A DNA stretch of 64,000 nt from NCBI GenBank assembly GCA_964404895.1, contig CAYOLV010000002.1, positions 620,001-684,000 of the forward strand, given 5' to 3'. The translations under genes were made by a program, and so were the position numbers. Below the pieces are notes generated by a model. That model ran no database searches and was not told the DNA's origin. It saw nothing but the letters and a program-made list of their open reading frames with translations. This stretch comes from JBGSUZ01 sp964404895. GTDB lineage: Bacteria; Bacillota; Clostridia; Peptostreptococcales; Acidaminobacteraceae. This document shows positions 15,843 through 22,839 of the stretch, piece by piece (positions within the stretch are counted from its first letter, which is position 1; every line of letters begins with the position of its first letter).

Positions 15843-16712
15843 CTACTTCATGCTGCCAATTGGGATAAACTTCATCTTTTTAAGAGATCCCATTTGGAAC
15901 TTCTGACTTTTTACATAGTCGATGAATGCTTTTGCCGCACCTGTTGCTTCGCCTTTTGTCAGGTAGTAGCCGTAACCAAATATTTTGTATTTACCACTTA
16001 CTGTATTCTCAACAGTTGCTTCAACACCTTCAAATCCAACAGCTTTCATATCTCCACTCACATAGACTAAATCAATGTAACCAATGGCATTGGGTGTGGT
16101 TTGAACCGTTGTTTTCATTTCACCGCTTGAGCCCACTTCTTTGTAGTTCTTGCTGGTGCCCGGTTTCATAAAGTCTTCACCACCAAGAGCTTTCTGTTGG
16201 TAATTCACACGAGTACCTGATCCAAATTTACGATTAATGACGATAATCTCGCCTTCTTTGCCACCCACATCTTTCCAGTTGGTAATCTTGCCGCTGTAAA
16301 TGCCCTGAAGTTGTTTCATGGTGAGGGATTTGACTTCTACATTTTTATTGACCACAGTAGCAAAAGGAATGACAGCAACTTGGTATGCCTTTAACTCTGT
16401 AAAAGCTTTAAACCCTGGTACTTCTTGAGTTGCATCCCAGTCGCAAGCACCTATTTGTGCCGACCCTTTCATGACCGATTGTGGACCCGCTATAGAGCTT
16501 GAAGCCGATGCTGAAATGCTCACCTGTGGATTCAATTTTCTAAATTCCTTTGATGCTTGCTGAGTCAAAGGTAACAGTGCTGAAGAACCTGCCACTACAA
16601 TCTTCCCTTTTAAAGAAGAACCTGCGTATGCATTTACTCCTACACCAACCGTCAATGTTGCGACCAAGGCAAGAGCCATTATTTTTTTGCTGTATTTTTT
16701 CATAAGATTCAT
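15843..16712 (-). CDS. pstS: Phosphate-binding protein PstS
   Basis: 289 aa. A signal peptide (MKKYSKKIMALALVATL...AYA) ends in a signal peptidase I-like site without a lipobox Cys. That is unusual for a Gram-positive PstS, which is normally a lipoprotein. The mature part has the phosphate-binding loops GSSALLPLT and RKFGSGTR plus IGYIDL. ATG 16712 is chosen because AAAGGAG precedes it; the longer frame begins without a ribosome site. It delivers phosphate to PstC/PstA. How it stays at the membrane is unclear; the beta-propeller protein encoded just upstream might help. Confidence 0.92.
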   Translation of the reverse strand: MNLMKKYSKKIMALALVATLTVGVGVNAYAGSSLKGKIVVAGSSALLPLTQQASKEFRKLNPQVSISASASSSIAGPQSVMKGSAQIGACDWDATQEVPGFKAFTELKAYQVAVIPFATVVNKNVEVKSLTMKQLQGIYSGKITNWKDVGGKEGEIIVINRKFGSGTRVNYQQKALGGEDFMKPGTSKNYKEVGSSGEMKTTVQTTPNAIGYIDLVYVSGDMKAVGFEGVEATVENTVSGKYKIFGYGYYLTKGEATGAAKAFIDYVKSQKFQMGSLKKMKFIPIGSMK

Positions 16713-16802
16713 TAGAATACGCTCCTTTGGATTAAGTTCATGGTTGATCACAATTAAATTGTTAAATCGCTGAATCGTTAAATAGTTATAATCCTTTAAA
16801 GA

Positions 16803-17852
16803 CTACTTCGTTAAGTCTGTGAATTTGCCATCTATCAACGAACTGATTTTTTCCCCTGAATCGGTACTAACGGTCACTGCAATATGACTTAAATCTTTCG
16901 CTTGAACGTCTATTGTTCCTTCTGGTAAAGTTACCAATTTTTGTGTACTGCCGTTGGCTGCAACTTTGAACAATGCTTTCTTATAATTTTTGCTCTCTCC
17001 AACCACCAATAAGCTGCCATCGTTCAAAACAAGTACTTGAGAAACGTCCAAATGGTTGACCAGATAATTAAGCTGAATGCCGTCTGGGCTCATTTCCATG
17101 AGAGACATACCATCTTTGTCGATAAAGGCACTAATGAATACAATATTATTGTCCTGCGTAAATCTTGGATAAACTTTATTGTCTAAGCTTGAAGTGACTT
17201 GCACTGGTTTAGCACCTGCAACTTTTAAATCTAATACATTGAGCTGCGGCTCAGTCCCTTTCACATCAACAGTAAAGCTTTCGTCTTTATCATTCACAGT
17301 TCCAGCTTTAGTGACTGCGTACATTGCAAGCGTGCCGTCAGGGCTAATTTGCAGATCTGACTTATAGGAAACCTTATCTGCCAATATTCCGGTCTGTTTA
17401 CCGGTTGCCAAGTCAATCATGACGATTTGATCAATTTTTTCGCCCATTAAGAAGTAAAGCTTGCTACCATCCTTAGAAAACTGGAGCTCCATTTTTGGCT
17501 CATTGTCTACTGATAGTTTCTTAAGGGTTTGAGATTGAAGATCCTGTAAAAATAGCTCTCCGTTGTCATTGACATATGCAAACTGTGAACCGTCTGGACG
17601 TTCAGCTACTTCTGTGGCGTTTGCAGACGCTTGTAAAAGCAGTTTGCTGTCACTGTTTAGACCTAGCTGATAATATTCAAAACCCAATTCCGTTTCTGAC
17701 TTTACAAGTAATTGTTCATTGCCGAACCAATTGGGTTCATTGACCACACCACTGAGTGTGACGCTTGATTTAACCTGCGGTGCCCCCGCAAAGTTGAAAG
17801 AACTGAGTGCCATTAATGTTGCCAAAGATAATGCCAATGCTTTTCCCTTCAT
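16803..17852 (-). CDS. Exported TolB-like beta-propeller protein
   Basis: 349 aa with an N-terminal signal peptide (MKGKALALSLATLMALSSF...). The mature part has repeated blades of the WD/TolB kind: RPDGSQFAYVNDNGELFL, SKDGSKLYFLMG, SPDGTLAMYAV and MSPDGIQLNYLV. No catalytic motif or lipobox is seen. It sits at the head of the pst operon, about 90 nt before pstS, with a GGGAGG ribosome site, so it should be induced with phosphate uptake. A surface scaffold or binding partner of PstS is possible. It is not a usual pst component and its function is unknown. Confidence 0.7.
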   Translation of the reverse strand: MKGKALALSLATLMALSSFNFAGAPQVKSSVTLSGVVNEPNWFGNEQLLVKSETELGFEYYQLGLNSDSKLLLQASANATEVAERPDGSQFAYVNDNGELFLQDLQSQTLKKLSVDNEPKMELQFSKDGSKLYFLMGEKIDQIVMIDLATGKQTGILADKVSYKSDLQISPDGTLAMYAVTKAGTVNDKDESFTVDVKGTEPQLNVLDLKVAGAKPVQVTSSLDNKVYPRFTQDNNIVFISAFIDKDGMSLMEMSPDGIQLNYLVNHLDVSQVLVLNDGSLLVVGESKNYKKALFKVAANGSTQKLVTLPEGTIDVQAKDLSHIAVTVSTDSGEKISSLIDGKFTDLTK

Positions 17853-18106
17853 TTATGTACGCCTCCCGTTATTTTAGCGGTCTTGTCTAAAACCAAGTCT
17901 GCCGCTCATTAAAATGCCTTACAGCCTTATGTTAACGGTTCCATGTTACGTTTAAATAAATTCAGCGCGTTCTTTGGGTTAAATAAAGGTAAGGGTTAGG
18001 TTAACTCAGCACCCATTTTAGGGCAAGGGAGCCCTCAACAAATCCCTGGCATTGCCTCAGAACCTACGAGAGTTGCAACTAAACCTTCACTTGCCTCTGA
18101 ACCTAA
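17853..18106. promoter_or_regulatory. Upstream region of the pst operon, with Pho-box-like repeats
   Basis: No gene. GGTTAA (17977-17982), GGTAAG (17988-17993) and GGTTAA (17999-18004) recur at exactly 11-bp intervals, i.e. TTAACC/CTTACC/TTAACC on the operon strand, resembling the TT(A/T)ACA direct repeats bound by PhoP in Bacillus. A GTAACA at an in-register position lies nearer the gene. TTGCCTCAGAACCTA (18052) and TTGCCTCTGAACCTA (18091) form a separate 15-bp near-repeat of unknown meaning. The region also holds the pst promoter, not pinpointed. Confidence 0.5.
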
Positions 18107-18150
18107 AAATGACCTGCACCAAATCTGAATAGATTTGGTGCAGGTCATTT
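18107..18150 (-). terminator. Strong terminator after the sugar kinase gene
   Basis: Perfect 20-bp stem (18107-18126 with 18131-18150) and GAAT/ATTC loop; on the minus strand it is followed by TTTTT. It ends the isomerase-kinase operon. The stem is itself symmetric enough to work on both strands. Confidence 0.9.
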
Positions 18151-18164
18151 GATTGATGTTAAAA

Positions 18165-19100
18165 CTATTTTATAACCCGCTCACGGGATGGTAGCGCTGG
18201 TATTGCCCCATAACTTTCCACGCAAAGACCAGCGGCAATATTGGCAACTCTGATCATTTCACTCACTTCATTTATACTGAGTGCTTCAAGCTCCTTTTCT
18301 TGACAGGCAATCTGCTGCATGAGGGTACCAAAGAAAGCATCCCCAGCCCCAGTGGTATCTACCACTTTGACTTTAATGCTAGGCACTTCAATAAGTTCTC
18401 CCTTAAAGTAAGCAAGGGTTCCCAATTCGCCTCGAGTGACACAGACCAAGGCTATGCCTTTAGCCCCAAGCTCACGAGCGGCACTTTCCAAAGTTAATGT
18501 ACCTGTCAGAAGCAGGGCTTCTTCGTCTGACACTTTTAAAACGTCTGCATAATTTAAACCTATTTTCATACCTTCTACTGCCGCTGCTTCAGATTCCCAT
18601 AAAAGAGGTCTGTAATTAGGGTCGTAGCAAATCAATTTTCCCAGTTGATGGGCTTTTTTTACCATGGTCAGTGCAGTGGTTTTAATGGGTTCATCCGTCA
18701 GTGCTAAAGAGCCAAAATAAAAAACTTTAGCCTCTTCAATCATGGACATATCCACTTCTTCCAATTTTAAAGAGACATCTGCACAGCCTTTTCTATAAAA
18801 GCTAAAACTTCTATCGCCTTCTTCTGTTAAATGAACAAAAGCTAAAGTTGTCGGGGTTTTAGAATCCATAATTAAACCTTTTGTGTCGATGCCTACGGAC
18901 TCAACGGTTTCTTTGAGGGTTTTCCCAAATTGATCTGCCCCAACTTTTCCAATAAAAGCCGTTTTAGCCCCCATTTTCTGAGCCATGGCTAAAAAATTAC
19001 AAGGCGCGCCTCCTGGATTGGGTAAAAAGCTGACCCCTTCTTCATGACGGACCGGGGTCATATCCATTAAGAGTTCACCGATTGCTATAATATCGTACAT
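18165..19100 (-). CDS. PfkB-family sugar kinase (fructokinase-like)
   Basis: 311 aa of the ribokinase fold. Signature 1 NPGGAPCNFLAMAQKMGAKTAFIGKVG lies near 28-55 and signature 2 DTTGAGDAFFGTL near 255, with the catalytic Asp in GAGDAF. The KGCADVSL and YDPNYRPLLW stretches are typical of fructokinases. It begins 9 nt after the D-lyxose isomerase stop, sharing its RBS AGGAGG, so the pair act together. Likely substrates are D-fructose (from mannose) or D-xylulose (from lyxose), phosphorylated with ATP. The sugar is not decided by sequence. Confidence 0.88.
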   Translation of the reverse strand: MYDIIAIGELLMDMTPVRHEEGVSFLPNPGGAPCNFLAMAQKMGAKTAFIGKVGADQFGKTLKETVESVGIDTKGLIMDSKTPTTLAFVHLTEEGDRSFSFYRKGCADVSLKLEEVDMSMIEEAKVFYFGSLALTDEPIKTTALTMVKKAHQLGKLICYDPNYRPLLWESEAAAVEGMKIGLNYADVLKVSDEEALLLTGTLTLESAARELGAKGIALVCVTRGELGTLAYFKGELIEVPSIKVKVVDTTGAGDAFFGTLMQQIACQEKELEALSINEVSEMIRVANIAAGLCVESYGAIPALPSRERVIK

Positions 19101-19109
19101 GAAGGCCTC

Positions 19110-19793
19110 CTAAAGCACTCGCCCATATTCATTACAAAGAGGGTATTCCACAGGCGCGTCTTCCTCGATAGTGGTGAAACGGCTGACGGGTTCTGCGTTA
19201 AAATTGTCAGTATTGTCGTCGTTGACTGAAGAAACTTCGCCGCAAATCAAGTCCCCCATCCCTTCTTTTGCCCAAAAAATATGATACATATAAGGTCTGA
19301 GGGTAATGGAAGCTCCTGTAGGAATGTGAATTTCTTCACCTGCAGCCGCCAAATACCGAATGCCGTCTAAGTCTACTTCTACCGGTGTTTCGTAGTCTAC
19401 TCCACCATCTTTTAAACTGTTGTAGAGTTTTATGGCCAATACGCCCCCTGCTCGATTGATAATGTCTTCTGTCTTACAAGCATGGTGGTGAAGGGGTAAT
19501 CGCTGTCCGTCTTTTAAAATGAGGAGTTTTTCTGCATACGGCGTTCCAATAGCAGGGTTCTTCTGAGAACCATTTCTCAAGGTGAACAATACAGCTCCGA
19601 AACGGTCAAAATCCCCGTTGCCAAAATCTGTTACGTCCCAGCCTAACATGACTTCTTGAATGGCCTCAGTGCTTTCCACTCTCATCTTCCATTCTTCTAA
19701 ATTCCAATACCCGAATGGCGGCAATTTGATTTGATGCTCATTTAAAAGGCCTTTTGCCCATAGAATACTTTCGTTGATTTTAGAGCGTTTCAT
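19110..19793 (-). CDS. D-lyxose ketol-isomerase
   Basis: 227 aa, cupin-fold aldose-ketose isomerase. The metal site is visible as LPLHHHACKTEDIINRAGG (His, His and Glu ligands near 100-108) with a further His in YMYHIFWA near 166. Length and the N-terminal NESILWAKGLL pattern agree with the YdaE/D-lyxose isomerase family (lyxose to xylulose, also mannose to fructose). RBS AAAGGGGGA precedes the ATG. Followed directly by the PfkB kinase. A TGTCA-cat-TGACA palindrome lies 34 bp upstream of the start and may be an operator. Confidence 0.88.
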   Translation of the reverse strand: MKRSKINESILWAKGLLNEHQIKLPPFGYWNLEEWKMRVESTEAIQEVMLGWDVTDFGNGDFDRFGAVLFTLRNGSQKNPAIGTPYAEKLLILKDGQRLPLHHHACKTEDIINRAGGVLAIKLYNSLKDGGVDYETPVEVDLDGIRYLAAAGEEIHIPTGASITLRPYMYHIFWAKEGMGDLICGEVSSVNDDNTDNFNAEPVSRFTTIEEDAPVEYPLCNEYGRVL

Positions 19794-19826
19794 ATGTATA
19801 TCCCCCTTTTATGGCTATGATACTGC

Positions 19827-19839
19827 TGTCACATTGACA
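19827..19839. promoter_or_regulatory. TGTCA-N3-TGACA palindrome upstream of the lyxose isomerase operon
   Basis: A 5-3-5 perfect palindrome in the 101-bp gap between the DMT exporter stop and the isomerase start, on the 5' side of the ribosome site. Position suits a repressor site, but no sugar regulator is encoded nearby. Confidence 0.3.
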
Positions 19840-19894
19840 AAATCGTACCATATTTAAAACCCAAGGAGAACGGGATTAATTTGCGATTAACATG

Positions 19895-20791
19895 CTAATT
19901 TTGGCGAGTTTCAGCTTTGCTGTCAAAATTCATGATATAGACCGATGCAATAACCAAAGCGCCCCCTACCATCTGCATAGTGCTCAAAACCTCACCTAAC
20001 CAGAAGAAGCTGACAATGACAGTCACTACAGGAATTAGGTTAATATAAATGGACGACTCGCTGATTCCTAAATAGTCTAGTCCTTTTAAGTACAAATAGA
20101 AACCAATAGCCGATGCAAAGACCGCTAAGAAGACTACATGAAGCATGATTTCAGTCGTAAAAATTTTGTCCCATTGATTGTTTTCAAACGCCATGAACGG
20201 CAAGAAGAACACCATGCCAATGGCAGATTGATAGAAGGTAATCACACCTTGATCATAACGTTCAAACAAAGGTTTGTTGGCTACACTATAAATAATCCAC
20301 GAAAAGACAGCGCCGAACATCATCAAGTACCCAATGAGAGAGCCGCCATTTTCAAGGTCTTTCAAGTCCAGTCCAACAATCATGCCCACGCCAATAACAG
20401 AGAGTATCACGCTGGCAATGAGAGGCTTTGTTAAAGGTTTTTTGAATAGAATCGTTTCTGTAATGACAGAAAAAACTGGAATAGCCCCAATGATAATAGA
20501 CGCAATGGATGCTGAAGTATATTTAACGCCGTTGTTCTCAAAATAGAAGTAGACTGTAATCCCAATGCCTGCAGCAACTAAAAATAAGGGAATATCCTTT
20601 TTTTGAATGGTCAAATCCACTTTTTTAGCCTTCATAATAATGAACAAAATGATACTGGCAATGATAAACCTGAGTCCCCCAAGGGTCATAGCACCCATAA
20701 CACCCATGGTGATCCGAATGTTGATGAAGGATATCCCCCAAACTAAAACTGCCACTAACATGGCTAAGATGCCTTTTTGTCTTTTTGTCAT
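19895..20791 (-). CDS. EamA/DMT-family transporter
   Basis: 298 aa with ten predicted TM segments arranged as two EamA repeats (first around WGISFINIRITMGVMGAMTL, second around LIGYLMMFGAVFSWIIYSVANKP). The end KAETRQN is cytoplasmic. Such proteins export metabolites or amino acids. The ATG at 20791 follows AAAAAAAGGAG; the longer GTG frame runs through this ribosome site and is rejected. It lies 33 nt after the NarL-type regulator and is probably cotranscribed, so it may be a target or output of that two-component system. Substrate unknown. Confidence 0.88.
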   Translation of the reverse strand: MTKRQKGILAMLVAVLVWGISFINIRITMGVMGAMTLGGLRFIIASIILFIIMKAKKVDLTIQKKDIPLFLVAAGIGITVYFYFENNGVKYTSASIASIIIGAIPVFSVITETILFKKPLTKPLIASVILSVIGVGMIVGLDLKDLENGGSLIGYLMMFGAVFSWIIYSVANKPLFERYDQGVITFYQSAIGMVFFLPFMAFENNQWDKIFTTEIMLHVVFLAVFASAIGFYLYLKGLDYLGISESSIYINLIPVVTVIVSFFWLGEVLSTMQMVGGALVIASVYIMNFDSKAETRQN

Positions 20792-20824
20792 TTTGTTTCT
20801 CCTTTTTTTGAACACGCCAACAAA

Positions 20825-21475
20825 TCAACGCGCAGAGTGATGTTTCAGCCAATAAATGGCCAACTGAGTCCGATCCCTTAGTTCCAATTTTTGCAAAATA
20901 CGGGTCAGATTATTTTTAACTGTCCCTTCTGTCAGGAATAATTTTTCTCCAATTTCAATATTGCTTAAGCCTTCCGCTACCAAATCGATGATTTCAACTT
21001 CTCTCTCCGTTAAAGAGGGGTCAACAGACTCATGACTGATCTCTTCGTGCTGATTTGCCATTTTTGTAAATTGTTTTGCCATTTTTGCTGCAATATTGGG
21101 CTGAAATAAGGCGCCACCAGAGTGAACCACTCTAAGTGCCTCTGCAATTTCCTTAGGTGAAGCATCTTTAAGCAAATACCCTGCAGCACCATTTCGAATG
21201 CCTTCAAAAATATAATCATCATCGGAGAAAGTGGTTAGAATAAGGCACTTAATCTCGTTTTGATTTTCTTTGATTTGTCTAATGGCCTCTACACCGTTCA
21301 TGCCAGGCATTTGAATGTCCATGAGCATAACGTCAGGTTCGTAAAGTCGTGCCAGTTCAATGGCTTCCAATCCACTCTCCCCTATGGCGACCACTTCAAT
21401 ATCCGCCTCCTGAGAAAGTAAAAGTTTAAGCCCTTCTGCTAAAATCCGTTGATCATCTATGATAATTAATCTCAT
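20825..21475 (-). CDS. NarL/LuxR-family response regulator
   Basis: 216 aa. Receiver: IDDQR acidic pair, phospho-acceptor Asp in DVMLMDIQMPGMNG, Thr in LTTF and Lys in LLKDAS. Output: LuxR HTH near 150-210 (LTEREVEIIDLVAEGLSNIEIGEKLFLTEGTVKNNL). All key residues are intact. It overlaps the kinase gene by 4 nt and has the RBS CAGGAGG. Its target is probably the DMT transporter operon that follows. Confidence 0.92.
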   Translation of the reverse strand: MRLIIIDDQRILAEGLKLLLSQEADIEVVAIGESGLEAIELARLYEPDVMLMDIQMPGMNGVEAIRQIKENQNEIKCLILTTFSDDDYIFEGIRNGAAGYLLKDASPKEIAEALRVVHSGGALFQPNIAAKMAKQFTKMANQHEEISHESVDPSLTEREVEIIDLVAEGLSNIEIGEKLFLTEGTVKNNLTRILQKLELRDRTQLAIYWLKHHSAR

Positions 21476-22650
21476 TGGTCTGCCTCCTGTACCATGGGCA
21501 ATGTCATTTGAAGATGGAACCCGTCTCCGATGCTGTACACAAACTTGCCGTTTAACTCTTCTGCCCGTTCTCGCATCCCTTTAATGCCAAAACCTTCATG
21601 CAAATTCGCCATAGCAATTTGGTCATTGCCATTGTCATGAATTTGAATGACCACTTCCTGATTGTCACTGTTTATTTTGATCCACAAGTCTTTAGCATTG
21701 CTATGTTTGAAACAGTTGGTCACCGCTTCTTGAACCAGTCGGTAAACCACGTGGGATTGATCTATACTCATCTGCTCCATAACCTGCTCGCCTTCTAAAT
21801 GAATGTTCAACCCATCAGGCATCTCATGGCGATTCACCAGTTGCTGCAAATCTTCCGAACTTCTCCGAGGTGTCGTCAAGGTTTCAACGACTTGTCGGGT
21901 AAGCCTCAAAGCTATTCGACTGTCATCTATGCTTTCTTGCAGCATTTTCTCGCTTTGAACAGGGTCATGGCTGGCAAAATGCTTGCATAGTTCCAACTTC
22001 ATAGTGAGTGCCGTCAATTCATGCCCGACTGTGTCGTGAATTTCTCTCGCCATTTTTTGCCGTTCTCTATAAACCGTCAAAGACTCCATTTCATCCATCA
22101 ATTGTTCTAACTGATCATTGGTTTTTTGTAAGATGCGTTGCCTTTCTTCCAGTGTCCCGTTGAGATCCAAAACCCTGTGTTTCTCGCTGTTTAGCTGAAT
22201 CCCTAACCATAGAATAGTTGCGACTAAGCCATATAAAGAGACTGCCACAATGAGTTGAGGCAATTTGAATAATTCAGGTGATACCTGCCATATGTAATAA
22301 TATTTCCATGTCAATAAAAATCCCGACAAAAGAACTATTAATCGATAAAGATTTTGACTATTGTACTGGTACACACCAATTAAAACCACAAAATACAGCA
22401 TATGGATATATTCGTTGATACTGTACCGAGATTGCTGTTCTAACGCAAATACCATTAGAGGGCTCACTGCCACTAATAGGGCTTGTATTTTTTTCTTGCC
22501 ACTTAACCATTGAACTGAAGGCAGCAGCAGCAATAAGAGTCCTACTATGCCTAGAACAGCAAAGCTTATACCCCGCTCAAAAGAAGGGGCTTCCACCCAA
22601 ATACTCAATGAGAAAATCAGTATGTATAAGATTGCTGTTGCCTTTTTCAT
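21472..22650 (-). CDS. Sensor histidine kinase, HisKA_3 type (NarX/DesK class)
   Basis: 392 aa. About five or six TM helices fill residues 1-165, followed by a coiled-coil linker (LEERQRILQKTNDQLEQLMDEMESL) and the HisKA_3 H-box MAREIHDTVGHELTALTMKLEL. HATPase_c shows VVYRLVQEAVTNCFKHSNA (N box) and HDNG plus GFGIKGMRERAEELNG. ATG 22650 is preceded by GGGGTGA; the 15-nt longer frame is not. With almost no extracytoplasmic loop it may sense membrane state or a small molecule within the bilayer. Cognate regulator is the overlapping downstream gene. Confidence 0.9.
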   Translation of the reverse strand: MKKATAILYILIFSLSIWVEAPSFERGISFAVLGIVGLLLLLLPSVQWLSGKKKIQALLVAVSPLMVFALEQQSRYSINEYIHMLYFVVLIGVYQYNSQNLYRLIVLLSGFLLTWKYYYIWQVSPELFKLPQLIVAVSLYGLVATILWLGIQLNSEKHRVLDLNGTLEERQRILQKTNDQLEQLMDEMESLTVYRERQKMAREIHDTVGHELTALTMKLELCKHFASHDPVQSEKMLQESIDDSRIALRLTRQVVETLTTPRRSSEDLQQLVNRHEMPDGLNIHLEGEQVMEQMSIDQSHVVYRLVQEAVTNCFKHSNAKDLWIKINSDNQEVVIQIHDNGNDQIAMANLHEGFGIKGMRERAEELNGKFVYSIGDGFHLQMTLPMVQEADQ

Positions 22651-22731
22651 CTCTTCACCCCACATATTTTCAGTATATCACGCCACAAATCACAATTGAA
22701 TACTTAGAAACAGTTGTTTGGGTAAAAGTTG

Positions 22732-22758
22732 TTAGCACTCTTTTTAGTCGAGTGCTAA
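22732..22758. promoter_or_regulatory. CIRCE operator (HrcA site) of htpG
   Basis: TTAGCACTC (22732-22740), 9-nt spacer, GAGTGCTAA (22750-22758): a perfect match to the CIRCE consensus. It lies 8 bp upstream of the -35 box of the htpG promoter, pointing to HrcA control. Confidence 0.96.
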
Positions 22759-22765
22759 AAATCTA

Positions 22766-22794
22766 TTGACTTTTTTTTCATAGAGTCGTAAGAT
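22766..22794 (+). promoter_or_regulatory. Sigma-A promoter of htpG
   Basis: TTGACT (22766-22771), 17-bp spacer, TAAGAT (22789-22794). The start would be near 22800, giving a 40-nt leader that includes the AAAGGAG ribosome site. Confidence 0.7.
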
Positions 22795-22839
22795 AAATTT
22801 GAAAATCATAAAAAAAGCATCTTGAAAGGAGCAATACCT

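Noticed and set aside
18052..18105. TTGCCTC(A/T)GAACCTA near-repeat as a possible CRISPR or att site
   Set aside because: Only two copies, 39 bp apart, with no spacer-repeat array, no cas genes and no recombinase nearby.
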